From NCBI GenBank assembly GCA_021733925.1, contig JAIPJY010000015.1, positions 1-64,000 of the forward strand: a DNA stretch of 64,000 nt, in the 5' to 3' direction. The position numbers were made by a program, and so were the translations under genes. This document shows, piece by piece, positions 26,361 to 34,425 of this stretch; positions within the stretch are counted from its first letter, which is position 1; every line of letters starts with the position of its first letter. The notes below the pieces were generated by a model. The model made no database searches. It was not told the DNA's origin and saw only the letters and a list, made by a program, of their open reading frames with translations. This stretch comes from Prosthecobacter sp. GTDB taxonomy: Bacteria; Verrucomicrobiota; Verrucomicrobiia; Verrucomicrobiales; Verrucomicrobiaceae.

Positions 26361-27254
26361 TCAGGGTGCTTTGGCTGCGTTGACCGCAGTGCGGCGGCGC
26401 TGCCATTCGGGCAGCAGAGTTTGCGCTTTGGGTGTCTCCGAGCTGCCGGGCTGGGTCATGATCAGGTCCTGGAGCGTGGCGATGGCGCGGTCATAGTCCG
26501 CCATGCCGTAGTAAGCCTGCGCCGCACCGAGCTGCGCCATGCCGCTGAGCGCGGTTTCATCCGGCGTGAACACGGGCAGCTCCAAAAAAGCCTTCAAGGC
26601 CTCTTGAAACTGCTGCTGCTGCAGATAACCCAGCCCGCGTGCCACGGCTGCTGCGGCGATGGTGCTTGGCCGCGTGGCTTCTTTGAGCAACGGTGCCGCC
26701 AACGCTGCGGCGGTGCCATGATCGCCTTTGCGTGCGGCGATGACGGCTTCGACGGCGCGTGCATCGCGCGCGAGGTCTGCGTTCGCGCTATTTCTCATCG
26801 TCGTTGCGAGCGCGGCGGCCTCCGCATCTTTGCCCATGCCCAGCAGCGTGTGCGCCTTAAGCACGATCAAAGCCGGCCAGTAACTGCCGGGCAGGTCGCC
26901 AAATGGTTCCGCCAGCTTGGCTGCCGCATCGGCAGCCGGCAGCACACTCGCGGCCTTGCCCGCTGCCAGCAGCGCCGGAGCCGTTTTGAGCGCCTCTGGC
27001 TGCACACACTCGACTTTCAAGATCTCGGCCAGCGGCGTACTGCGCTCCGCAGTCATCGGCCTGCCATCCGGCCCGGGAATCTCCACCGTGACCAGGATCA
27101 CATCGCCCTGACGGCGAAACGACTTGCCCGTGGCCGTCAGACCGCTTTTCAGCACCAACGTGTCCGCGTGCAGGCTGGCAGCCAGGAGGCAAAAAATGCC
27201 GAATGATAATTGCCGAATGCCGGCTGATTGGCGCTGCCGCGAGTCGTCTTTCAT
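26361..27254 (-). CDS. Secreted TPR-like protein of the ExbBD operon
   Basis: About 297 residues from ATG at 27254, which overlaps the stop of the large TPR gene (ATGA); the frame runs 15 bases further upstream. A signal peptide ends near SLHA (LSFGIFCLLAASLHADTLVL). Residues about 25-75 look like a small beta domain (SGLTATGKSFRRQGDVILVTV). The remainder is helical with TPR-like pairs (WPALIVLKAHTLLGMGKD, GMAQLGAAQAYYGMADYDRA). It likely works with the preceding TPR protein in the periplasm. Specific function unknown. Confidence 0.8.
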   Translation of the reverse strand: MKDDSRQRQSAGIRQLSFGIFCLLAASLHADTLVLKSGLTATGKSFRRQGDVILVTVEIPGPDGRPMTAERSTPLAEILKVECVQPEALKTAPALLAAGKAASVLPAADAAAKLAEPFGDLPGSYWPALIVLKAHTLLGMGKDAEAAALATTMRNSANADLARDARAVEAVIAARKGDHGTAAALAAPLLKEATRPSTIAAAAVARGLGYLQQQQFQEALKAFLELPVFTPDETALSGMAQLGAAQAYYGMADYDRAIATLQDLIMTQPGSSETPKAQTLLPEWQRRRTAVNAAKAP

Positions 27255-30199
27255 GATGCATCCCCCCATTGCTGCAAGAGTTTGCGCGCTTCATTTTTCA
27301 CTTCGAAGCCCAGTTTGTCATGGCGCAGCACCTCCTGGAGATGTGCGGTGGCCTCCGGGCGCTTGCCGAGCTTGTCAAAGCAGAGCGCGGCTTTGATGTA
27401 GGCCTTCTCGACCCACGGCAGGTATTTCTGGTAGGCCACAAACACGCGCTGATAATGCGCCACGGCCTCCGCCAGCTTGTTTTGTTTTTCCTCGACCATG
27501 CCGAGGTAAAACACCGCCTGTGCCGTGGCTTCACCGCGCCATTCACGTGTGCCGGCCACCTGCTCAAAGAGTTTTTTCGCTTCGGAATAGCGGCCAGTCT
27601 CCAGCAGCGCGAGCGCCAGTCCCAGCGTGCTGTCTTTGACCTTGCTGCCCGTGTACTCATTTGCGGCGAGCGTATAAAGTTCGAGCGCCTGCCTGGCATC
27701 GCCCTTCGCAAGTGCCATGGCACCGAGTCCGGCGTAAGCGTAGTCCAGCCAGGCGCTCTTGAGGTAGTTGTCCTTGAGGTAATTGTAAAAGACCGTGGCT
27801 TCCGCATCCAGCTTCTTGCTTTGCATGAACGCACCGGCCAGCGCCAGGAGCTGTGGGCTGAGCACCTCCGGCTTTGAGGCCGCGATCTTCCGCATCAAAT
27901 CATCCGCCTGCTCCTGTTGTTTGAGCAGCTTGAGCAATTCGAGGCGCACATAGGCCAGCCGCGGACGTCCGCCAGCTTCGGCGATGGCATTTAGCGGCGC
28001 GATCTGCTGCTCCAGATCCGCCAGCGCATCCCAAGGCGGCAGCGGTGGTGGCGCGGGCGGATCTGGCGCCGGGATCGGCTTGCCGTCTTTGTCCATGAGC
28101 AGCGCAGGCGCGGGTGCCGGTGGCGGGGCTTTGGGGCGTGGCCGCTTCCAGCAGAGTTGTGCAAGCTGTTGCAGCAGCATCTCCACCGCTTCGTTCTTTT
28201 GATTGTTCAAGCAGCGTTTGAGCTGCGCCACGGTGATTTGCTTGGCCTCATCCACCTTGCCATCCCGCGTTTTCGCCTTGCCGATCCAGTAGATGCCCGC
28301 GACGACGCTGGGATGGTCCGGCTGCTGCTTGATGAAGTCCTCCCACAGCTTTGAGAGCTGCGTCATGTCGCCGAGTTTTTGCAGCAGCTTGCTGGCTTCG
28401 TTGAGTGCGTAATTGAGCACTTCGTCCGTGGCGGCCAGCTTCGCGGCTTTCATGTAGGCATCAGCGGCCTCCTGGTTTTTCAGCATGGCAGCGAGGCAGT
28501 CGCCTTTTAAGGAGAGCACTTCCGCTTCCATGATGCCGCCAGGGTGGTCTTTTTGCCATTTTGCCGCGTCGGCAAGCACGTCGTCGTAGAGATTGGCGGC
28601 GTATTTGCAGATCATGAGCCGATACTTTGCGTCCTCGGCATACTGGCTTTTGGGGTGCTCTTTCAGAAAGGCCTCCACCGTTTTCCAGCCGGCTTCATAC
28701 TTGCCCTGAAACACCGGAATGATCGCCGCACGGTATTTGGCCTCCTCCAGCGCCGGACCGTTGGGAAACTTCGTGATGTAGCGCTGGTAGGTGCGCAGCG
28801 CGTCATCCAGTTCGCCGAGGCTGAAGTGCGCACTGCCGAGCATGAGATACATCTGGTCGATGAAGGTGCTGCCGGCGTGTGAATCCACCAGCGTGCCGAA
28901 CAGAGTGGCCGCACCGCGCACATCTCCCGCCTGCAAGGCCACCGCGCCCTGCACATAGGCCACGGTTCCGGCGTTTTCACCTTGCGGGTAGTCCTTCAAA
29001 TACTGCACGCAGAGCTGCTGGCAGGTTTTTACCTGCATGAGGTCCGCGTAGCAGATCACACAGCCAAACAGCGCGGCCTCTTTCTCTTTCACCGCGTTCG
29101 GATAGCGCTCCATGAGGCGCTCGTAGACCAGTATGGACTCCCATTTCTTGTCCCGCCCATACCAGCAGCGCGCATTGCGCAGCATCAGCCCCGGCATGTA
29201 GTCCGGCAGCTTCTCAAACTCCTCCAGCAAGGCCCGCGCCTGCTCCAGCACCGGCTGAAGCTCGGCATTCTGGCCCAAAATCGACATGGCTGACTGCGGT
29301 GCCTGCGCCGCCGCCGCTTCATTCGCTGCGATGCGTCGTTCGAGAAACTCGATGCGCTGCTTTTGAAACAGGATCACCTGCGCCGGCGGCATCACGTTTA
29401 GATAAGTGCGCGAGGCCTGCTCATACTGCCCTTTCTCCGCCTGCGAGTCTCCCAGGTCCACGATGAGCGAGTTCAGCACCACCACGTTTTCGACAAACTG
29501 CCGGTGTGCGATGAGCTGCTCCAGCAAGACCGCGAGCTGGTCGAGTTCACCCGCCTGCGACTGCACCTGCGCCAGCAGCAGCGCCGCACCGGCCTGTGCC
29601 GTCGTGGTGATGCCATCGGCGATCAATTTCTCCACCACCGCCACCAGCTCCGCCGTCTTACCGCTCTCCTTGAAGCACTGCGCCTGAATCGCCAGCGCCT
29701 GATCGTGCAGCGACGGATACTGTTCCAGCGCTGCGAACAGGTGCGCCGCCTTGGCATAGTCCTTGTTCAAAAACGTGCCGCGGGCGATGGCCAGCCGAGC
29801 CTCCGGCACCTTCTCGTTCTTTGGGAACTCATTGGCGAAGCGCTCAAAGGCCGCGATCGCTTTTGGATAATCCGGCACATTGAACGCCGCCGCCCCCACC
29901 GTGTAGTAAACCGGTGCCAGCCGCAGCTTCGGGGCCTCCATGGCCTTTTTGTCGGGATAGTTTTCCACGATAGCGATCACCTTCTCCATTTCGGCGATGG
30001 CATTGGCCCAATCACGCTTTTCAAAAGCCGCCATGCCGCGATTGAAACCCTGGGTCATGGCTTCCACCGTTGCCATGTCGAGCTGGCCTTCCGCCATCGG
30101 GGCCGAGTGCGCCATTGGCGTCGGCACCAGCAGGCACCCAAGCGTCACGCACAGGGTGAGCAGGCTGGAGCGAAGGAGTGGGAGGAAACGCGCGGACAT
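27251..30199 (-). CDS. Large periplasmic TPR protein
   Basis: About 982 residues from ATG at 30199; an alternative ATG at 30223 would add 8 residues but leaves little room after the upstream motif. A signal peptide (LLRSSLLTLCVTLGCLLVPTPMAHS) precedes around 20 TPR or Sel1-like helical pairs, visible as FNRGMAAFEKRDWANAIAEM and MLGSAHFSLGELDDALRTYQ. A Pro/Ala-rich stretch (about residues 700-730) splits the array. It is the first gene of an operon TPR-TPR-ExbB-ExbD-ExbD-SAM/PA14. It probably scaffolds an envelope complex driven by the proton motor, as proposed for similar operons; this is inference. Confidence 0.85.
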   Translation of the reverse strand: MSARFLPLLRSSLLTLCVTLGCLLVPTPMAHSAPMAEGQLDMATVEAMTQGFNRGMAAFEKRDWANAIAEMEKVIAIVENYPDKKAMEAPKLRLAPVYYTVGAAAFNVPDYPKAIAAFERFANEFPKNEKVPEARLAIARGTFLNKDYAKAAHLFAALEQYPSLHDQALAIQAQCFKESGKTAELVAVVEKLIADGITTTAQAGAALLLAQVQSQAGELDQLAVLLEQLIAHRQFVENVVVLNSLIVDLGDSQAEKGQYEQASRTYLNVMPPAQVILFQKQRIEFLERRIAANEAAAAQAPQSAMSILGQNAELQPVLEQARALLEEFEKLPDYMPGLMLRNARCWYGRDKKWESILVYERLMERYPNAVKEKEAALFGCVICYADLMQVKTCQQLCVQYLKDYPQGENAGTVAYVQGAVALQAGDVRGAATLFGTLVDSHAGSTFIDQMYLMLGSAHFSLGELDDALRTYQRYITKFPNGPALEEAKYRAAIIPVFQGKYEAGWKTVEAFLKEHPKSQYAEDAKYRLMICKYAANLYDDVLADAAKWQKDHPGGIMEAEVLSLKGDCLAAMLKNQEAADAYMKAAKLAATDEVLNYALNEASKLLQKLGDMTQLSKLWEDFIKQQPDHPSVVAGIYWIGKAKTRDGKVDEAKQITVAQLKRCLNNQKNEAVEMLLQQLAQLCWKRPRPKAPPPAPAPALLMDKDGKPIPAPDPPAPPPLPPWDALADLEQQIAPLNAIAEAGGRPRLAYVRLELLKLLKQQEQADDLMRKIAASKPEVLSPQLLALAGAFMQSKKLDAEATVFYNYLKDNYLKSAWLDYAYAGLGAMALAKGDARQALELYTLAANEYTGSKVKDSTLGLALALLETGRYSEAKKLFEQVAGTREWRGEATAQAVFYLGMVEEKQNKLAEAVAHYQRVFVAYQKYLPWVEKAYIKAALCFDKLGKRPEATAHLQEVLRHDKLGFEVKNEARKLLQQWGDAS

Positions 30200-30247
30200 C
30201 GGTTGCTGATATGGCTCAATCATGCCGTGATGCCCGGAGCCCCGCGA

Positions 30248-30265
30248 GTCGCATAAAGATGTGAC
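30248..30265. promoter_or_regulatory. Palindromic motif copy 3 (upstream of the ExbBD operon)
   Basis: GTCGCATAAAGATGTGAC lies 49 bases upstream of the ATG at 30199. About 40 bases on the gene side match copy 4 at 33595, including GCATGATTG and GGGCATCAC on the minus strand. Confidence 0.55.
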
Positions 30266-30297
30266 ATGAGGCAGCCCCCGAGCCGCCCTGTCTCAGC

Positions 30298-30352
30298 TCA
30301 CCGGTGGCCGGGGCTGCTGTGTTTCGCATCGAGATACTTCACCACGGCTTCG
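30298..30352 (-). pseudogene. Tail of a response-regulator gene
   Basis: The minus strand from 30352 reads EAVVKYLDAKHSSPGHR and a stop. Its first 10 codons match the C-terminus of the response regulator at 33625 (31 of 31 bases identical, 30322-30352 and 33649-33679). Only this tail remains, immediately after the lyase gene stop. It marks a duplication or insertion boundary. Confidence 0.75.
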
Positions 30353-30372
30353 ATGTTTGATTGACGATTGGA

Positions 30373-33231
30373 TCACCTGCGCGCGGGGGCGGATGTTGAT
30401 GCTTTTGGGATAATGCTGGGGCGGTTCAGCGCTCGGTCGGTGTCGGACCAGAGGCCGAGTTCGGCGATCGCCAGCGTGCCGCCGCCGTTGTTGGCGGTGA
30501 CATCGATCTGGTAGTAGCGGTAGGCGGTCGTGTTGCCGAGGTTGTAGGTGTTTGCATGATTCCGATTGACGAAGGCCTGGTTGCTTTGCGTGTCGAGCGT
30601 CGTCCAGGTCGAACCGTCGTTCGAGCCTTGGAAGGTCCAGGTCTTCGGGTCGCGGTTGGCCACGTCGGCACTGATCACCGTGTAGCGCTTCACGGTCTGC
30701 GCGTTGCCCGCGCCGAAGTCGTAGCGAAGCCAGCCGGTGGGACTGTGGTTGGTGGCGTTGCCGTTATGCCATTTTGAGCCGGAGTTGCCGTTGAAGGCTT
30801 GGTCGGGTGTCTCATACCAGGGGGCGCCAACCGCGCTGGAGCTGGCCGTGCCGCCGAAGGCGAGGTTCACCATCGGGCGGATCGGCGTCGCGCTGTCCTC
30901 GGGCGAATTGGCGCTCGTGCCGGCGGAGTTAGCCGCGGTGACGACGTAGTAATAGGTCGTACCGTTGGTCACCGCCAAGTCCGTGTAGCTGCTGGCGGTG
31001 ACGCCCGAGACAACCGTCGAATAGGCGCCGCCGCTGGTGGTGGCGCGTTTGATGGTGTAGCCGGTGGCTCCGAAGGACGGCTGCCAGCGCAACGAGACGA
31101 CATTCTCGCCGGCCGCAGCCAGGAATGCGGCGGGCGCGGCGGGAGTGACGATGGGAGCACCGCCGTTTCCGCCGGTGATCTGGACGTTGCTGAAGGTGGA
31201 GGTGTTCAGCGAGCCGCTCGTCGCGCTGACCACCAGGCCGACATACCACGTGGCCGGAGAATTATCGAGGCGGCCGACTTCGGTGGCTGCCCAGTTGGTG
31301 CCGTCGGGGGAAATAGATCCGGTGACGATGTTCCCGATTCGCTCCAGTTTCACCCAGTACGATGGCTGGGGGATGCGGGCAGCAACTTTATTGCCGTAGT
31401 TGTTGCCGCCATACACGGCGATGCCCTGGATGTTTTGCTGAATTGCCTTGCTGGGAGTGACGGCCATCCAAACCCGGGGAGCGCCGGCGCTGAGGCTCGT
31501 GCGGAGCATCACGCCGGCTCTGGCGTCGTTGTGGGTGTTCTGGACCGACACGACTTTCGCGATGATGGCGCAGTCGCCGGTGACCGCTTTATAGGTAAAA
31601 TGGCAACTATCGCCTGAGCCCCACATGTTGGTGCCGCAGCCCACCACCGTCCAAGTGCCGCCGGAGCAGGAGGAATTGCCGGTAGGGGAAGCGCCCCCGA
31701 TTTCGGCGTCGGAGAACCCCGAGGTGATCGAGGTGGTGGCGGGGATCGCCAGCGCTGGCGGCGTGGCCGTGGAGAGGTCGGCATCCTTCAGGAACAGCCA
31801 GTCCGACGGCATCTCATGGAGTCTCCGGGTGATATTGGGAGTCGGGAGGCCCTTGCGGATGCCATAGGCGTTGTGGAGGATGCTGAGCGCCGTGGCTCCA
31901 GCGTGAAAGCCCCGATTGGTGACGTCGTTGTTGTAATAGGCATCGGTGGTGCCGAAGGGGAGAAACGGCGTGGCGACGGAGAGATCGTTCACCCGCGCGT
32001 AATATTCGCCGGCCGCGAGCAGGCGGTTGTCATGGTCGGAGTAGATGTCGATGCCCTGCTTCCAGAGCGCTTCGGCCAGCACGGTCAGCGAGTAAAGCTG
32101 CACCTGGGCATGGCCCTGGTCGCGGAGGGAGTCGCCGAGCATGCCGATGTCGTTGGAACTGCGCAGGCCGACGTGCGCCAGCGTGCGAGCCTGATACGTG
32201 ATCCGGTCGACCGTGACGGTGTCGTCATTGAAGATCCCCATCAGTCCTTGGGCCACCATGGCCAGCGCCCCTTTGTTCGCGGCGCCATACATGCTTTCGC
32301 CCCACGGATTGGCGCCGGGCATCAGGACATTGGCGAAATAAGCCTTCACCGTGGTCGTATCGGCCTCCGTCCAGCCCGGCCAGGTGCCGCGCAGGATCTC
32401 CGCGGCGCCCACGAACCGGGGGGCGTAGTCGCCCAGGTCGAGCATCGATTCCCGGCCTGAAAACGAAGTCTGCGTGGTTGCCCAGGCGAGCAGGACGTCA
32501 TGCGCCCTCTGCGCCCAGACGGTGTCGCCGGTAAAATACCACATCAGCGACATGTTCCAGATCGCGGTCATGTCGTTCATCCACTGTTTGCGGTTCACGT
32601 GGGGGGCGCGGCTCACGATCGCGCACGGCCCATGCGGGATGTAGGCGGAGTTCTGGGGGGCGGCGAATGATGCGTAGCCGGATTTCCACGGCTCCTGGTT
32701 GCTGGCGATTTTCGCCTTTACGGCCTGGAGATCCGCGAGGGAAAGCGGGGCACCCGGATGCGCGAATCGTGGCGCGGGAAATGCCACGGCCCGTCTGAGC
32801 GGCGCCTGCTGCGGTTGGAGTGTGACGGCGCCCGGCTCGGGCTTCGGCGTGGGAACCGGAGCCGGCTTCACCATCGTCTCCATGAGATCGACAAGCCGCT
32901 TCCAGACCTGCTGCGGCGACTCGTCGTAATGAAGCATCGCGTAGCCGAACCCCGCGCCCGCGAGGACGATCAACATCAGCAGAAATTTTCCAAATCCCCC
33001 TCCCCCGTGACGTGGCGGAGTCGGCGGCGTGTCATTGCCCGCCGTAGGCCGACGCAGCTTGGGCGGCAGTGGCTTCGCAGGAGGCCTCGGAGCTTCCTCA
33101 CGCAGCGGAATTGTCATCACCACTGTCGGCACGGTGAGCGCCTGCTGGCAGCTCGGGCAATCCACAGCGTGCCCGGACCATTCGTCGGCGATTTCGAGGT
33201 TCTGAGTGCAATGCGGACAATTGAATTTCAT
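30373..33231 (-). CDS. Membrane-anchored alginate-lyase-like enzyme with zinc ribbon and carbohydrate-binding domains
   Basis: A 952-residue protein with four parts. An N-terminal zinc ribbon (CPHC at 5-8, CPSC at 25-28) would be cytoplasmic. A membrane span follows (FGKFLLMLIVLAGAGFGYAML, about 81-101) and a Pro-rich linker. An alginate-lyase family helical toroid occupies about residues 150-480 (NRKQWMNDMTAIWNMSLMW, SNDIGMLGDSLRDQGHAQVQL). C-terminal modules are a laminin-G/DUF1349-like domain (about 500-690), a fibronectin type III domain (about 700-785), and an F5/8 type C discoidin domain (about 790-935). It probably cleaves uronate polysaccharides outside the membrane. Fusion of a zinc ribbon to a lyase is unusual. 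It is coupled (ATGA) to the small gene upstream. Confidence 0.82.
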   Translation of the reverse strand: MKFNCPHCTQNLEIADEWSGHAVDCPSCQQALTVPTVVMTIPLREEAPRPPAKPLPPKLRRPTAGNDTPPTPPRHGGGGFGKFLLMLIVLAGAGFGYAMLHYDESPQQVWKRLVDLMETMVKPAPVPTPKPEPGAVTLQPQQAPLRRAVAFPAPRFAHPGAPLSLADLQAVKAKIASNQEPWKSGYASFAAPQNSAYIPHGPCAIVSRAPHVNRKQWMNDMTAIWNMSLMWYFTGDTVWAQRAHDVLLAWATTQTSFSGRESMLDLGDYAPRFVGAAEILRGTWPGWTEADTTTVKAYFANVLMPGANPWGESMYGAANKGALAMVAQGLMGIFNDDTVTVDRITYQARTLAHVGLRSSNDIGMLGDSLRDQGHAQVQLYSLTVLAEALWKQGIDIYSDHDNRLLAAGEYYARVNDLSVATPFLPFGTTDAYYNNDVTNRGFHAGATALSILHNAYGIRKGLPTPNITRRLHEMPSDWLFLKDADLSTATPPALAIPATTSITSGFSDAEIGGASPTGNSSCSGGTWTVVGCGTNMWGSGDSCHFTYKAVTGDCAIIAKVVSVQNTHNDARAGVMLRTSLSAGAPRVWMAVTPSKAIQQNIQGIAVYGGNNYGNKVAARIPQPSYWVKLERIGNIVTGSISPDGTNWAATEVGRLDNSPATWYVGLVVSATSGSLNTSTFSNVQITGGNGGAPIVTPAAPAAFLAAAGENVVSLRWQPSFGATGYTIKRATTSGGAYSTVVSGVTASSYTDLAVTNGTTYYYVVTAANSAGTSANSPEDSATPIRPMVNLAFGGTASSSAVGAPWYETPDQAFNGNSGSKWHNGNATNHSPTGWLRYDFGAGNAQTVKRYTVISADVANRDPKTWTFQGSNDGSTWTTLDTQSNQAFVNRNHANTYNLGNTTAYRYYQIDVTANNGGGTLAIAELGLWSDTDRALNRPSIIPKASTSAPARR

Positions 33232-33527
33232 AGCAGGATGAGGCGGTAAAAGAGTTTGGTCTGCGCGGCCGCGCCAACGTCAGTGATCTGCACGAGCCAG
33301 TCCGTTCCGGCGATGTTGTCCTGCACGGTCGTCATGCCGTCGCCGTCGGGGTCGGCGTTACCGCTGTTGGCCGTGGTGCCGAAATTGACGAGCCGCCACT
33401 GCTGGACCTGTGTGGGATTGTCCGGCAAGGCCGCGTGCGATTTGAAACCGGAGGCCGCCACATGGAGGCAGAGCATGGTGGCGACATGCCTGTGGAGGCC
33501 AGATGGGCGGAGATAACTGCGGATCAT
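33228..33527 (-). CDS. Small secreted protein with calcium-type DxDxDG repeat
   Basis: About 99 residues from ATG at 33527 (an ATG at 33566 is possible). A signal-like hydrophobic stretch (VATMLCLHVAASGFKSHA) is followed by NADPDGDGMTTVQDNIAGTDW, a thrombospondin type 3-like calcium motif, and FYRLILL at the end. Such endings close large secreted proteins in this phylum, so this looks like a shortened derivative. Its stop overlaps the lyase start, which suggests a role as leader or partner. Motif copy 4 lies 68 bases upstream. Confidence 0.6.
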   Translation of the reverse strand: MIRSYLRPSGLHRHVATMLCLHVAASGFKSHAALPDNPTQVQQWRLVNFGTTANSGNADPDGDGMTTVQDNIAGTDWLVQITDVGAAAQTKLFYRLILL

Positions 33528-33594
33528 GAAGCTGACGATGCGATGAACTGAGCTGAACCATCGCAATCATGCTGTGATGCCCACGACCCCGCCA

Positions 33595-33612
33595 GTCACA
33601 CAAAGATGTGAT
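33595..33612. promoter_or_regulatory. Palindromic motif copy 4
   Basis: GTCACACAAAGATGTGAT lies just after the stop of the response-regulator gene (33625 is its last base) and 68 bases upstream of the start at 33527. Arms are symmetric except for the final base. Confidence 0.5.
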
Positions 33613-33624
33613 ACCCGACCCGGA

Positions 33625-34302
33625 TCATTTGCGGCCACCGCTTCCTTGTTTCGCATCGAGATACTTCACCACGGCTTCGGTGCGGGAATGCACCTGGAGC
33701 TTCTGGTAGATGCGCCGGATATGGGTGCGCACGGTGTCCACGCTGATCTGCAACTGGTCGGCAATCATCTTGTAGGCCTGCCCGACGGAGAGGAGGCGCA
33801 CGATTTCCATCTCGCGCTCGGAGAGTTTTTCGAGATCGTCTGCGTTCGGCGAAGCCGTTGGCAGGCGGAAGGATTGGACCACCTGGCGCGCGATCTGGGG
33901 GGACATGGGTGAGCCCCCCGCACGGGCCTCATCCAGAGCCTCCCGCAGAGCTGCTGGCGTGGTGCGTTTCAACAGGTAACCGGAGGCTCCGGCGCGAAGG
34001 GATTCAAAGAGGTGGTCGTCGTCGCCGAACATGGTCAGCATGATGATCTCAATCTGCGGAAGGAGGCTCTTGAGCCGGCGCGTGCATTCGATGCCGGTCA
34101 TGCCGGGGAGATTGATGTCCATCAGCACCATGTCCGGAGCATGACCGGGTATTTCCTTGAGCGCTCGTTCAGCGCTGCCGAACTTGGCCACGCAGTGGTA
34201 ACCTGTCATCTTGTTGACAATCGCGGCCCAGCTCTCGCGAAGGATGGGGTCATCTTCGACGATGGCGAGCGTGACTGACTGCGTGGAAGTGGAAGACGAC
34301 AT
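33625..34302 (-). CDS. NarL/FixJ-type response regulator
   Basis: A 225-residue protein. The receiver domain (about 10-128) has the acidic triad Glu16/Asp17/Asp18, phospho-acceptor Asp62 in MVLMDINLPGM, and Lys in YLLKRTT. A LuxR-type helix-turn-helix domain (about 155-215) contains LSEREMEIVRLLSVGQAYKM and VDTVRTHIRRIYQKL. All key residues are present. The sensor kinase at 34426-37434 is directly upstream in the same direction, so they are a probable pair, although a 123-base gap with motif copy 5 suggests a separate promoter. It may bind the palindromic motif; this is untested. Confidence 0.92.
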   Translation of the reverse strand: MSSSTSTQSVTLAIVEDDPILRESWAAIVNKMTGYHCVAKFGSAERALKEIPGHAPDMVLMDINLPGMTGIECTRRLKSLLPQIEIIMLTMFGDDDHLFESLRAGASGYLLKRTTPAALREALDEARAGGSPMSPQIARQVVQSFRLPTASPNADDLEKLSEREMEIVRLLSVGQAYKMIADQLQISVDTVRTHIRRIYQKLQVHSRTEAVVKYLDAKQGSGGRK

Positions 34303-34380
34303 TGTGGCGGTGCTGGGAGCGGGGGGGGAAGGAGTGCTGGGAGCGTCCTTTAAGCTAGCGGCCCACTAAGCAGGCGTCGA

Positions 34381-34398
34381 GTCGCATGAATGGGTGAC
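34381..34398. promoter_or_regulatory. Palindromic motif copy 5 (divergent)
   Basis: GTCGCATGAATGGGTGAC keeps the outer arms (GTCGCAT / GTGAC) but not the AAAG centre. It lies 79 bases upstream of the response-regulator start, at a spacing like the other copies. Confidence 0.35.
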
Positions 34399-34425
34399 AA
34401 AAGTTGGAAAGGACACGGGGATTGG

